Below, one piece after another: positions 1 through 8,450 of a stretch of 64,000 nucleotides of DNA. The number at the start of each line of letters is the position of its first letter. Within the stretch, counting starts at the first letter, position 1. Made by a program: the position numbers and the translations under genes. Source of the stretch: Rhodocytophaga aerolata (GTDB taxonomy: Bacteria > Bacteroidota > Bacteroidia > Cytophagales > 172606-1); the NCBI RefSeq assembly GCF_030503435.1, contig NZ_JAUKPO010000001.1:434001-498000 (forward strand). Direction: 5' to 3'. The notes beneath the pieces are model-generated. The model saw only the letters and a list, made by a program, of their open reading frames with translations, ran no database searches and had not been told where the DNA came from.

Positions 1-1
1 C

Positions 2-3000
2 CTCAACAACGATGGATTGCAAGATATTTATTTCACAGGCAATATGGTGGGCAACCGACTATACCTCAACAAAGGGGAGTTAAAATTTGAAAACATTACC
101 GAAAGTGCAGGTGTAGCGGCGATGGTTGGATGGAAAACCGGCGTAACCATGGCCGACTTAAATGCCGATGGCTTACTGGATATATACGTTTGCCGTTCCG
201 GAAGCAGTGTAGCCAAAGAACGTGAAAACTTGCTTTATATCAATCAAGGGAATATGCGGTTTACAGAGCAGGCCGCCCAATACGGATTGAATGATACCGG
301 GTATTCTACACAAGCCGCTTTTTTTGACTATGATAATGATGGCGATCTGGATATGTGGCTGCTGAACCATTCTGTACAGGAATACGCCGGATTCAGCCAG
401 ATCAGCGCTAAACTAAAAGATCAGAAAAATCCTCTATTTGCCAGCCGCTTGTTGAAAAATGAAGGGGGAAAATTTACAGATGTAAGCGAAGCCGCCGGTT
501 TGGTAAACAATGTCCTAAGCTTTGGCCTGGGAATTGGTATTTCTGACTTTAATAAAGATGGATGGCCCGATGTGTATATTTCCAATGATTACAACGAACA
601 AGACTACCTGTACCTCAACCAGGGAAATGGCACCTTTAGCGAAAGGTTAAAAGACTGCATCGGACATACTTCCCTCTTTTCGATGGGTGTAGATGTGGCC
701 GATGTAAATAACGATGGCTGGATGGATGTACTCACCCTGGATATGCTTCCGGAAGATAACTTCCGCCAGAAACAAGTGCTTGGGCCAGATAATTACGATA
801 AATACCAGATGCTGGTAAAGTCAGGCTTTTATCACCAGAACATGCGCAACATGCTGCAACTCAACAACGGACCAATGCAACTAACGGATTCTGCTGGAAA
901 ACCAAATCCGGTCAAAGGAGTTTCGTTTAGCGAAATTGGGCAACTGGCTGGCGTTTCGAATACCGACTGGAGCTGGGCGCCTTTGTTTGCCGACTTTAAC
1001 AACGATGGCCATCAGGATCTTTTTATCAGCAATGGGTACGCCCGCGATTATACCAATATGGATTTTCTGAGCTTTGCGGCAGACGAGAAAATGAAAGAAG
1101 GCCAGGGCAGCCAGAAAATGACCATGCAACAGATTATTGGCAAAATGCCATCTGCCATTGTAAAGAATTATATCTACGAGAACAAAGGGGACCTGACTTT
1201 TGCTAAACAAACAGAGAAATGGGGGCTGGACCAGACCAGCATTTCCACCGGAGCCGCCTATGCCGACCTAGACAATGATGGTGACCTGGATTTAGTAGTA
1301 AATAACACCAATGAAGCTGCTTTTGTATACCAGAACAACCTGGAGAACCAAGTAAAAGACCACCGTTTTTTAAAGGTAAAACTTATAGGAGAGGGAAAAA
1401 ACAAACAAGGAATTGGAGCAACTGTACAGCTTATTTGTTCAGATAAAACATTGGTTCAGGAAATGATGCCTACCAGAGGATTCCAGTCCTCAGTACCTGC
1501 CGAACTGGTATTCGGTTTGGGAACCTCTGACCTGCAACAAATACAGGTAACCTGGCCAAGTGGAAAAATACAAACCATTTCCTCTTTGAAGCCTAACCAA
1601 ACCATTACTTTACAAGAAAAAGAAGCCTCTCTGCCATCAACTCCACAGGCAACTACTTCTCTGCTGTTTACACAACTAAATACTCTAGTAGATTTTACAC
1701 ACCAGGAAGAAAACTTTGTAGACTTTAAAATTCAACGATTGCTACCCAATGCTCTTTCTGCACAAGGGCCGCACATAGCCAAAGGTGATGTAAATGGAGA
1801 TGGACGGCAAGATTTGTTCGTTTGCGGTGCCCGGGGACAGGAAAGTAAACTATTTCTTCAAAAGGCGGATGGCACTTTTCATGCACTTCCACAAGCTGAT
1901 TTAGCCAAAGATGCGGCCGCTGAAGATACGGATGCCTCTTTTTTTGATGCAGATGGAGACAAAGACCTGGACCTACTGGTCGTAAGCGGGGGCTATTGTT
2001 TTCCGGCCAATGATCCAAGTTTACAACCCCGTTTATATGTGAATGATGGCAAAGGAAAATTTATCCGGAAAAGTGACCTGCTTCCCTCCTTCTTTGTAGA
2101 TGCCTCCTGTGTACGGCCTGGAGATGTAGATGGTGATGGGGATGTAGATCTGTTTATTGGTGGAAGAGTTATTCCAGGCCAGTATCCAAAAGCACCCGAA
2201 AGCTATTTACTAGTCAACAATGGCAACGGACAGTTCACAACACAAACCGACAAACTGGCACCCCAATTAAAACATGCAGGCATGGTTACCGATGCTCTCT
2301 GGCTGGATGTAAATGGAGATAAAACCCAGGATTTAGTGGTTGTCGGAGAGTGGATGCCCATTACCCTATTTATTAATCAGGATGGAAAACTCGTAAATCA
2401 AACATCCACCTATTTGCCACAAGCTTCATCCGGATGGTGGAACCGCATCCTGGCTGAAGATTTCGATAACGATGGCGATCTGGATTTGGTAGCAGGAAAT
2501 CTGGGATTAAACAACCAGATGAAAGTAACCGGGCAACAACCTGCTACACTACTCTACAGCGATTTTGACAATAATGGTACCATTGATCCTGTACTAAGCT
2601 ATTACATAGAGGGCAAGAATTATCCTGCTTTCAGCCGAGACGAACTAGGCGGTCAGATGCCTGCCATAAAAAAACGGTTTACGAGTTACGAAGCTTATGC
2701 CAAAGCAACTATGGAAGATGTATTTTCGAAAGAGCAATTACAGGTTGCTCAAAAATTAACCGCTAGCCGCTTTCATACCACGTATTTTGAAAATAATAAG
2801 GGCCTATTCACTGCTAAAGAGCTGCCCATACAAGCTCAATTTGCACCTGTGTATGCCATACAATCTCTGGATATAAACAGTGACGGGCACCTGGATATAC
2901 TACTTGGCGGAAATCTGGAGAAAACCAGGGTAGTTACCGGGAAATACGATGCCAGTTACGGAACCGCTTTTCTGGGAGACGGCAAAGGCAATTTTACTTA

Positions 3001-3184
3001 TTTGCCTCAGGCACAAGCGGGCCTGCATATCAGAGGCGATGTCCGGGATATAGTTGTTTTGGAGCAAGGCAACCAAACAAAAGTACTTTTTGCTGTTAAC
3101 AATGACAAAGTACGTACGGTAGCTCTAAACAAGAAGAATCAAAACATGGCAGCTTCAACCACTAACACATCTGCTAATAAATAA
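2..3184 (+). CDS. FG-GAP/VCBS repeat protein with ASPIC/UnbV domain (CRTAC1-like), 5'-truncated
   Basis: The frame is open from the first base of the window, so the gene starts to the left; the first codons already encode a calcium-loop repeat, so the TTG at 17 is not a true start. The 1060 visible residues carry many Asp-rich loops of the DxNxDGxxD type (for example DLNADGLLD, DYDNDGDLD, DVDGDGDVD), typical of FG-GAP/VCBS beta-propeller blades that bind calcium. A region near residues 450-535 (VKLIGEG to QTITLQ) matches the ASPIC/UnbV domain, which separates two propellers. Such proteins are exported in Cytophagales and often lie next to SusC/SusD genes; any partner is outside the window. 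No catalytic residues are recognised, and the role (adhesion, surface binding) is unknown. It is convergent with the minus-strand deacetylase, 40 bp away. Confidence 0.9.
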   Translation, partial: LNNDGLQDIYFTGNMVGNRLYLNKGELKFENITESAGVAAMVGWKTGVTMADLNADGLLDIYVCRSGSSVAKERENLLYINQGNMRFTEQAAQYGLNDTGYSTQAAFFDYDNDGDLDMWLLNHSVQEYAGFSQISAKLKDQKNPLFASRLLKNEGGKFTDVSEAAGLVNNVLSFGLGIGISDFNKDGWPDVYISNDYNEQDYLYLNQGNGTFSERLKDCIGHTSLFSMGVDVADVNNDGWMDVLTLDMLPEDNFRQKQVLGPDNYDKYQMLVKSGFYHQNMRNMLQLNNGPMQLTDSAGKPNPVKGVSFSEIGQLAGVSNTDWSWAPLFADFNNDGHQDLFISNGYARDYTNMDFLSFAADEKMKEGQGSQKMTMQQIIGKMPSAIVKNYIYENKGDLTFAKQTEKWGLDQTSISTGAAYADLDNDGDLDLVVNNTNEAAFVYQNNLENQVKDHRFLKVKLIGEGKNKQGIGATVQLICSDKTLVQEMMPTRGFQSSVPAELVFGLGTSDLQQIQVTWPSGKIQTISSLKPNQTITLQEKEASLPSTPQATTSLLFTQLNTLVDFTHQEENFVDFKIQRLLPNALSAQGPHIAKGDVNGDGRQDLFVCGARGQESKLFLQKADGTFHALPQADLAKDAAAEDTDASFFDADGDKDLDLLVVSGGYCFPANDPSLQPRLYVNDGKGKFIRKSDLLPSFFVDASCVRPGDVDGDGDVDLFIGGRVIPGQYPKAPESYLLVNNGNGQFTTQTDKLAPQLKHAGMVTDALWLDVNGDKTQDLVVVGEWMPITLFINQDGKLVNQTSTYLPQASSGWWNRILAEDFDNDGDLDLVAGNLGLNNQMKVTGQQPATLLYSDFDNNGTIDPVLSYYIEGKNYPAFSRDELGGQMPAIKKRFTSYEAYAKATMEDVFSKEQLQVAQKLTASRFHTTYFENNKGLFTAKELPIQAQFAPVYAIQSLDINSDGHLDILLGGNLEKTRVVTGKYDASYGTAFLGDGKGNFTYLPQAQAGLHIRGDVRDIVVLEQGNQTKVLFAVNNDKVRTVALNKKNQNMAASTTNTSANK

Positions 3185-3224
3185 GCGGCTATGAATTAAA
3201 AATTAGAAATAACCATCCATACAG

Positions 3225-4493
3225 TTATCTGGATGCGGCTGCTGGTTTTTGTGGTACAACAAGCGGACTGGCTATGCCATTGAGATCATATACAATTTTG
3301 CCGTCCCTGATAGTCATTTCACATTCCAGGCGCTTGTTTCCTTCTAGTTTATAGCCAGTATAATCGAAATAGCCGAATTTACCGTTACGTAAAGTAAGTA
3401 CTGCCACGTCGGCTAGGGCACCAACCGATAAATGGCCTAACTCTTCGCGTTTAATAGCTTTAGCAGAATTCCAGGTACTGGCTTGTATAACAGGCTGCAG
3501 TTCCATACCCATTATCAGGAATTTAGACATAGTCGTCAGCATATCTTTCATGGCATTATTCATACTGCCGGTGTGGATATCGGTACTGATGGTATTCGGA
3601 TAAAAGCCATTTTTAAGGGCTGGTACAGCCTGCGAAAAAGCAAAACTGATGCCTCCGTATCCTACGTCAAAGATGATTCCCCGTTTTTGCGCTTCCCAGA
3701 CAAAGGGCTTTACTTTTTTAGACGCTGTGTCTACAATCGCTTCTCTGGTAGCCAGCTGCCCGAAAGCATGCGTATAAATATCCCCAGGCCGCAGGTGTTT
3801 CATAAATAGTTCTTCAATAGACAACGGAGGGTTGCTTCCCCCAAAATCAATAATTACAGGAATATTCGCCATATTACCTGCTTCCACTGCCCGGTCTACC
3901 GGAGTCCATTCCGGGCCTTCGTAATGAGCCACTTTTACACCTACTATGTAATTTTTATGTTGCTTGGCTACCAGAGCAGTCATTTTTGCATCCATATCCT
4001 GCGTGTTCTGCTCATAGGCACCGCCTCTCATGCCTTCGCCTACAATATTTAAAAAAGAAAGTACCCGTGTTTTGGAGTTATCAATCACATTTTGTTTGAA
4101 TGTAGGAAAACTGCGCCAACCGGCACCCCCGCAATCTACCACGGTAGTAACTCCATTACGGAACGTAAATCCATCCGGGGGAAGGGCATTAAAGCCATTG
4201 CTGTAGGCATGGTTGGGTTCTGTGCCAAAGAAATTATGAGAATGGATATCAATCAGGCCGGGCGTTACATACATACCTTTGGCATTCACCACTTGGGCAG
4301 CACCTTTGGTGTCTATATTTTTGCCAACCTGGGCAATTTTTCCATCCAGAATGGCTACATCCATCACGCCATTAAGGTTATTCTTGGGATCAATTACATG
4401 TCCACCTTTAATAACTATACTATAGGTCTGTGCCTGAACAAAGTTTAGCGTAAAAAATACGAGAGATAAAAAAATGAGATATACTTTTTGCAT
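3225..4493 (-). CDS. Exported amidohydrolase/deacetylase, Atu3266/EF_0820 family (copy 1)
   Basis: A 422-residue metal-dependent amidohydrolase with a Sec signal peptide ending at about residue 21 (LNFVQAQ). Metal-site residues are visible: HxH at H84/H86 (IDIHSH), a candidate carboxylated lysine K187 (VGVKVAH), H242 (IYTHAF) and catalytic-type D305 (ISTDIHTG). This pattern and the N-terminal IKGGHVIDP block fit the COG3964-type deacetylases, whose studied members remove acetyl groups from N-acetyl or O-acetyl hydroxy/amino acids and are often encoded with SelA-like PLP enzymes. That partnership is seen here: the PLP enzyme gene lies just upstream on the same strand. Being exported is unusual for the family. 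It is a close paralogue of the gene at 8451-9749. The actual substrate is not known. Confidence 0.9.
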   Translation of the reverse strand: MQKVYLIFLSLVFFTLNFVQAQTYSIVIKGGHVIDPKNNLNGVMDVAILDGKIAQVGKNIDTKGAAQVVNAKGMYVTPGLIDIHSHNFFGTEPNHAYSNGFNALPPDGFTFRNGVTTVVDCGGAGWRSFPTFKQNVIDNSKTRVLSFLNIVGEGMRGGAYEQNTQDMDAKMTALVAKQHKNYIVGVKVAHYEGPEWTPVDRAVEAGNMANIPVIIDFGGSNPPLSIEELFMKHLRPGDIYTHAFGQLATREAIVDTASKKVKPFVWEAQKRGIIFDVGYGGISFAFSQAVPALKNGFYPNTISTDIHTGSMNNAMKDMLTTMSKFLIMGMELQPVIQASTWNSAKAIKREELGHLSVGALADVAVLTLRNGKFGYFDYTGYKLEGNKRLECEMTIRDGKIVYDLNGIASPLVVPQKPAAASR

Positions 4494-4529
4494 ACGTACG
4501 GGTTAGGGATTCAATAGCTGTAAAGAAAG

Positions 4530-4555
4530 AACCCTCTACAATAAAGTAAAGGGTT
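4530..4555. other. Hairpin between PLP-enzyme and deacetylase genes (copy 1)
   Basis: AACCCTCTAC and GTAAAGGGTT form a 10-bp stem with one mismatch around a 6-base loop, in the 115-bp gap of the cassette. There is no clear U-run on the minus strand, so it may be an attenuator or RNA-stability element rather than a terminator. Confidence 0.35.
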
Positions 4556-4608
4556 AAAAGGATTAACAAACCAGGTAAGTTTTTCAGTAATTCTGCTTTT
4601 ATACAGCG

Positions 4609-5832
4609 TTAGACAGTGGCTTTTGAAAATTCTTCTGTCAGACGTTTGGCTACTATTTTCTCCTGGCCCGGCTTCATCATCCAAACGGTCACACTAAAGG
4701 ACTCTGGCCCACCACCCCCCAGTTCAATAGATGGATTGCCCTTGCGCAAGTTGGCGACGAGATCGTCTTTAGCAAGCTTGATTTTATTTTTGTCCCAGGT
4801 TACTTGCAAAGTAGGTGTATGGTTGCCCAGAGGTGGCACGGTTATTTGAGTTTGCACACCTTCTACTTTTTTGATGGAATTGTCAATGTGTGCTATGCCT
4901 TCCTCCCACTGCTTCCAGGTTTTCGCATGATCCTGATTAATAAATTTCTCCAGAGCCACATACATGCCGAAAATTTCTTCTTTGTTAATTTTCATGCCCC
5001 GGCCAATCGTAAAACCTCTGGGAGGCATGTGCATCCGGGCAGCAGCAATCAGGTCTTTTTTGCCCATCAATAATCCGGCGCTTTGGGGTCCCCGCATGGC
5101 TTTGCCGCCAGAGATACACACTAAGTCAAAGCCCATGTCATTAAATTTCCACAGGTTTTCTACCGGGGGCACATCGGCGGCTATATCAATCATGGTAGGT
5201 ATATTGTGCTTTTTGCCCAGGGCTACCCATTCTTCATGCATAATTTTCCCTTTATCTGCCTGGATGTGTAGAAACCACAGCATAGCTGTGCGTTCGTTAA
5301 TGGCTTTTTCTACCTCTTCTACCGTTTCTACAAACACCACTTTACACCCAGTATTGGTCAAGGCTTGTTTATACACAATATCGTGCCCTTTCTGAATGAT
5401 TACTTCGGATTTCATACCAGTGTATTCCAGATGCGGCAGTTGCTCTACTTTTTTCTGATCGGTACCGGTTAGTACACCTGCCAGGCCTAATGTCAAAGCG
5501 GAGAAGGCACCGGATGTAACTACAGCTGATTCTGAATGAACCATTTTGGCAATCCGTTCGCCTACTTTGTCTTGCACCTCATCGAGCAAACAAAATTCCT
5601 TGGAGGTAGAAACAATGGTATCCAGTACTTCATCTTGCATCAGGGAGCCCGTCATGAAAGTAAGCGTACCTGCCGCGTTAATAAAGGTACGTACACCTAG
5701 TTCTTTAAACAGATCCCGTTTGGGCTCTTTAGGAGCAGCCTGTGCAGGCAGAAAGGGAATACTGCTTCCGACAAGTCCGCCCAAGACTGGTATGGCAGAC
5801 AAGCGTTTGATTAAATTTCTTCTATTAAGCAT
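4609..5832 (-). CDS. SelA-like PLP-dependent enzyme with Tat signal (copy 1), D-glucosaminate ammonia-lyase-like
   Basis: A 407-residue fold-type I PLP enzyme of the SelA-like group that includes the D-glucosaminate-6-phosphate ammonia-lyase DgaE. The predicted PLP lysine is K244 in ISGGKAMRG, and the cofactor-ring aspartate is D216 in MIDIAADVP. I start at 5832 rather than the in-frame ATG at 5886 because this places a twin-arginine signal at the N-terminus (NRRNLIKRL followed by a hydrophobic stretch ending AQA). Tat export would suit a protein that folds around PLP before transport. It lies between the deacetylase and RidA genes, so it may act on the freed amine by elimination and release an enamine. 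Some residues are near-identical to those of its paralogue at 9783-11015. Substrate is inferred from family and context only. Confidence 0.85.
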   Translation of the reverse strand: MLNRRNLIKRLSAIPVLGGLVGSSIPFLPAQAAPKEPKRDLFKELGVRTFINAAGTLTFMTGSLMQDEVLDTIVSTSKEFCLLDEVQDKVGERIAKMVHSESAVVTSGAFSALTLGLAGVLTGTDQKKVEQLPHLEYTGMKSEVIIQKGHDIVYKQALTNTGCKVVFVETVEEVEKAINERTAMLWFLHIQADKGKIMHEEWVALGKKHNIPTMIDIAADVPPVENLWKFNDMGFDLVCISGGKAMRGPQSAGLLMGKKDLIAAARMHMPPRGFTIGRGMKINKEEIFGMYVALEKFINQDHAKTWKQWEEGIAHIDNSIKKVEGVQTQITVPPLGNHTPTLQVTWDKNKIKLAKDDLVANLRKGNPSIELGGGGPESFSVTVWMMKPGQEKIVAKRLTEEFSKATV

Positions 5833-5892
5833 TAGGGTATAGGTTAAATAGGGAAAGAAAGTGGTATCTCGGCTTAGAAATACCATGAGTTG

Positions 5893-6351
5893 TTAGACGT
5901 AAGCAATGCAATCCATTTCTACCAGTGAGTCGCCTGGTACGCCCCCATACACTGCCACTGTGGTACGTACCGGGGGTTTACTGCCAAAACGGCCTTTATA
6001 TACTTCGTTCATCCCTTTGTAATCATTCAGGTCGTGCAGGTACACGTTTACTTTCAGTACTTTATCCATAGAGGAGCCGGCTTTTTTTAGTTCAGCCTCC
6101 AGTTCCTTCAGTACTTCATCGGTGTGTACTTTTATATCGCCTTCTTTATGATACCCTTTTCCGGCAACAAATATCAAATTTCCATGCTTAGTAGAACCTG
6201 AAAACAAAGGTACATCCTGATAAGTAGTGACATTAAATACTTCTTTTTCCGGAGTGGCATCTGTTTTAGCCTGAGCAACGGCTCCTAAACCGGTAACACC
6301 TGCAAGGGAGGCAAATAGTCTTTTTAGAATAGATCTTCTTTGTGATTTCAT
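5893..6351 (-). CDS. RidA/YjgF-family protein with twin-arginine-type signal (copy 1)
   Basis: A 152-residue protein whose last ~110 residues match RidA, the enamine/imine deaminase that hydrolyses reactive products of PLP enzymes. Family motifs visible are NLIFVAGKG, VLKVNVYLHDLNDY, KPPVRTTVAV and the C-terminal VEMDCIAYV, in which the arginine of PPVRTTV is the usual substrate-binding residue. I start at ATG 6351, not 6447, since this gives QRRSILKRL plus a hydrophobic stretch ending AQAKTDA, a Tat-like signal. RidA is normally cytoplasmic; an exported form beside an exported PLP enzyme suggests a periplasmic clean-up step. The gene lies 60 bp upstream of the PLP-enzyme gene on the same strand. 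A decayed second copy lies at 11045-11499. Confidence 0.88.
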   Translation of the reverse strand: MKSQRRSILKRLFASLAGVTGLGAVAQAKTDATPEKEVFNVTTYQDVPLFSGSTKHGNLIFVAGKGYHKEGDIKVHTDEVLKELEAELKKAGSSMDKVLKVNVYLHDLNDYKGMNEVYKGRFGSKPPVRTTVAVYGGVPGDSLVEMDCIAYV

Positions 6352-6443
6352 AGTGGGTTTTTGTAAAGGAATAAAATTGAATTGGTATGTTGAAAATTTA
6401 CTTTGTTGATTAGTCTGGAAAGAAACGGTTTCTAATTCCCCTC

Positions 6444-8237
6444 TCACTTAGTTGTCGAAGTATTTTGCACGTGTAATGCATTTCTCACCTTATTCACTTC
6501 GTCTGCATTGATGGCGCTTGCCGTATTTCCAAAATTTTGCCGGATATAGGTCAGTACCTGGGCTATATCTTCATTTCCCAAAAAGCTATGCTGCGGCATT
6601 ACATTGTTATACGATTGTCCTTTTACTTCAATAGGGCCCTGTAACCCATTCAATACTACTTCAATCAACCGATTTTTATCGCCTACTACCCAATCTGAGT
6701 TAGCCAGCGGGGGAAAACGGCTGTTATCGCCTAAGCCATTCCGCTGATGACAGGAACCACAATAGGTATTGTATATTTTTTCGCCGGCTACTACTACCCC
6801 TTTATCCAGGTTATCATTCACTTCATCGGGGGTGCGCAGGTGAGAAAGAGATTTGCGTTTTTCCATCTGGGCTAATTGCGGCTCTCCAAAGGTATCTTTC
6901 TCCCCGGTGTACATAATCCGCCATACTTTGCCTTTTTCTGTTTCAGCAATGTATAAAGACCCATCAGGCCCCATAGCAATGCCCATAGGTCGGTAATGTG
7001 CATCACTTACGTTCACAATGGGGTCTACTCCGGCAAATCCATCGGCAAACACTTCCCATTCGCCAGTAGGTTTACCATTTTTAAACGGAATAAAGCCAAT
7101 AAAATAACTGGCTTGCGGATAAGGTGCCCGGTTAGTAGATCCATGAAAGGCAACAAAGGCCCCTTCCCGGTACCTTTCGGGAAACTGAGTTCCTGTATAG
7201 AAAAGCACATCGTTTGGAGCCCAGTGGCCAGGAAAGCCGAAAATCGGTTGTTCCAGGTCTTTTTCTTTTCCAGCCAACGCTGCTTTCCCTTCATATTCCG
7301 GATTTATTACTTTCTTTTTCTGCATCTGGTCGTAATAGAAGTAGGGCCAGCCGCCATCCATTCCTTCCCGTACCTTAAAAAATTCTTCTGAAGGCAGCAC
7401 CGCACTTTGCCAGGGCGTATACTTATGTGCCCATAAGCGCAGCAGGTCATCGCGGCCATGGTTGAGTACGTATAAGCTTTTATCAGCCTGATTCCAGTCC
7501 ATGGCTACAATACTTCGCAGGCCAGTGGCATACTTAGTACCATCTCTCTGGGTCTGGTGAAGTTTATCTGCACTAAACCGCCAGATGCCTGCATGATCTT
7601 CCAGGAGCGGGCAAGGATAGATGCCTGGAGAGTTAGGTGTGCGGTTAGTTTCCTGGCACGCATTGGAGGGAGCGCCAAACGGAACATACATATTTCCCTG
7701 ATCATCGAATGATAGCGGTTTGGCGATGTGTTCGTGCATGCCATGCGCATGGTCGTCGGTGAGGATTATCTCCATCTTGCCTTCCGGCACCAGTTTACCC
7801 GGCGTCAGTTTATACCTGTACACAAGTAATTCCGAGCTGAAATAAATATATCCTTTATGAATCCGTACGGCTGTACCATAACCTCTTTCCTTTCCTACGC
7901 CACCAAACCGTTTCAAAATATCTGCTCTGCCATCGTTATTGGTATCACGCAGTGCAATAATTGAACTATCGGCTCCGCCATACCGGGCCTTTACATACAC
8001 ATCTCCATTATCGTTTACTGCAATATGCCGGGCTTTGCCTTCCAGACTATCTGCTACCACTACGGCCTGAAAATTACCAGGAAGAAAAAGACCTCCATTG
8101 TCTGGGCTGGGTGGCGGCAGCTTTACTTTTTCTTTACACTGTGAGAAGAAAAGAAGGAGCAATAACCAACAAAAAGTTCTGCTGAACAGTCCTGTTGCAG
8201 AGGTTGCCTTTAAATACGTCAGGTATATGTGTTGCAT
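6444..8237 (-). CDS. Sorbosone/aldose dehydrogenase-like beta-propeller fused to cytochrome c, lipoprotein
   Basis: A 597-residue exported protein. The N-terminus has a hydrophobic core followed by FFSQC, a probable but non-canonical lipobox at about residue 34. Residues ~45-480 form a propeller of the sorbosone/PQQ-glucose dehydrogenase type (GDVYVKARYGG, FSSELLVYRYK, HGMHEHIAKPLSFDDQG, GPDGSLYIAETEKGKVWRI). Residues ~500-580 are a c-type cytochrome with heme site CGSCH and a late Met ligand candidate in NNVMPQHSF. It probably oxidises a sugar or aldehyde and passes electrons to the respiratory chain. I cannot confirm PQQ binding from sequence alone; related Bacteroidota proteins exist with unknown substrates. 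It sits between the two deacetylase cassettes and upstream of copy 1, all on the same strand. Confidence 0.8.
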   Translation of the reverse strand: MQHIYLTYLKATSATGLFSRTFCWLLLLLFFSQCKEKVKLPPPSPDNGGLFLPGNFQAVVVADSLEGKARHIAVNDNGDVYVKARYGGADSSIIALRDTNNDGRADILKRFGGVGKERGYGTAVRIHKGYIYFSSELLVYRYKLTPGKLVPEGKMEIILTDDHAHGMHEHIAKPLSFDDQGNMYVPFGAPSNACQETNRTPNSPGIYPCPLLEDHAGIWRFSADKLHQTQRDGTKYATGLRSIVAMDWNQADKSLYVLNHGRDDLLRLWAHKYTPWQSAVLPSEEFFKVREGMDGGWPYFYYDQMQKKKVINPEYEGKAALAGKEKDLEQPIFGFPGHWAPNDVLFYTGTQFPERYREGAFVAFHGSTNRAPYPQASYFIGFIPFKNGKPTGEWEVFADGFAGVDPIVNVSDAHYRPMGIAMGPDGSLYIAETEKGKVWRIMYTGEKDTFGEPQLAQMEKRKSLSHLRTPDEVNDNLDKGVVVAGEKIYNTYCGSCHQRNGLGDNSRFPPLANSDWVVGDKNRLIEVVLNGLQGPIEVKGQSYNNVMPQHSFLGNEDIAQVLTYIRQNFGNTASAINADEVNKVRNALHVQNTSTTK

Positions 8238-8303
8238 CTGATAGAAAATGCTTCGGTATTAGAAATTTCACTTTAGTAGCAGGCATAGCAAAGCACCTTT
8301 TTG

Positions 8304-8322
8304 CCCGGCAACACTAGCCGGG
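8304..8322. other. Short GC-rich hairpin between cassettes
   Basis: CCCGGC and GCCGGG, 7 bases apart, form a perfect 6-bp stem in the 213-bp gap between copy 2 of the deacetylase and the dehydrogenase gene. No U-run follows on the minus strand. It could be an attenuator or terminator with the neighbouring hairpin at 8391. Confidence 0.3.
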
Positions 8323-8390
8323 AAAGACGGCCACTTTTGCTTTCTAACTTACAGATAAAAAAGATACCAGTCAACTAAAAGGATGAATAC

Positions 8391-8423
8391 GTGTACGTGC
8401 ACGTTTCTTGTGTGCGCGTACAC
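8391..8423. other. 12-bp stem-loop downstream of deacetylase copy 2
   Basis: GTGTACGTGCAC and GTGCGCGTACAC pair over 12 bp with one G-U wobble around a 9-base loop. It lies 28 bp past the stop of the deacetylase gene at 8451-9749, in line with transcription towards the dehydrogenase. It lacks a clear U-run, so partial termination or mRNA protection are both possible. Confidence 0.4.
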
Positions 8424-8450
8424 ACAGTTTGTCAAAGGCAAACTTCCTTA

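Noticed and set aside
4964-5395. Antisense ORF of 143 codons inside PLP gene copy 1, similar to one inside copy 2 (10144-10446)
   Set aside because: The likeness follows from the duplicated coding strand; the products have no domain and no ribosome site.
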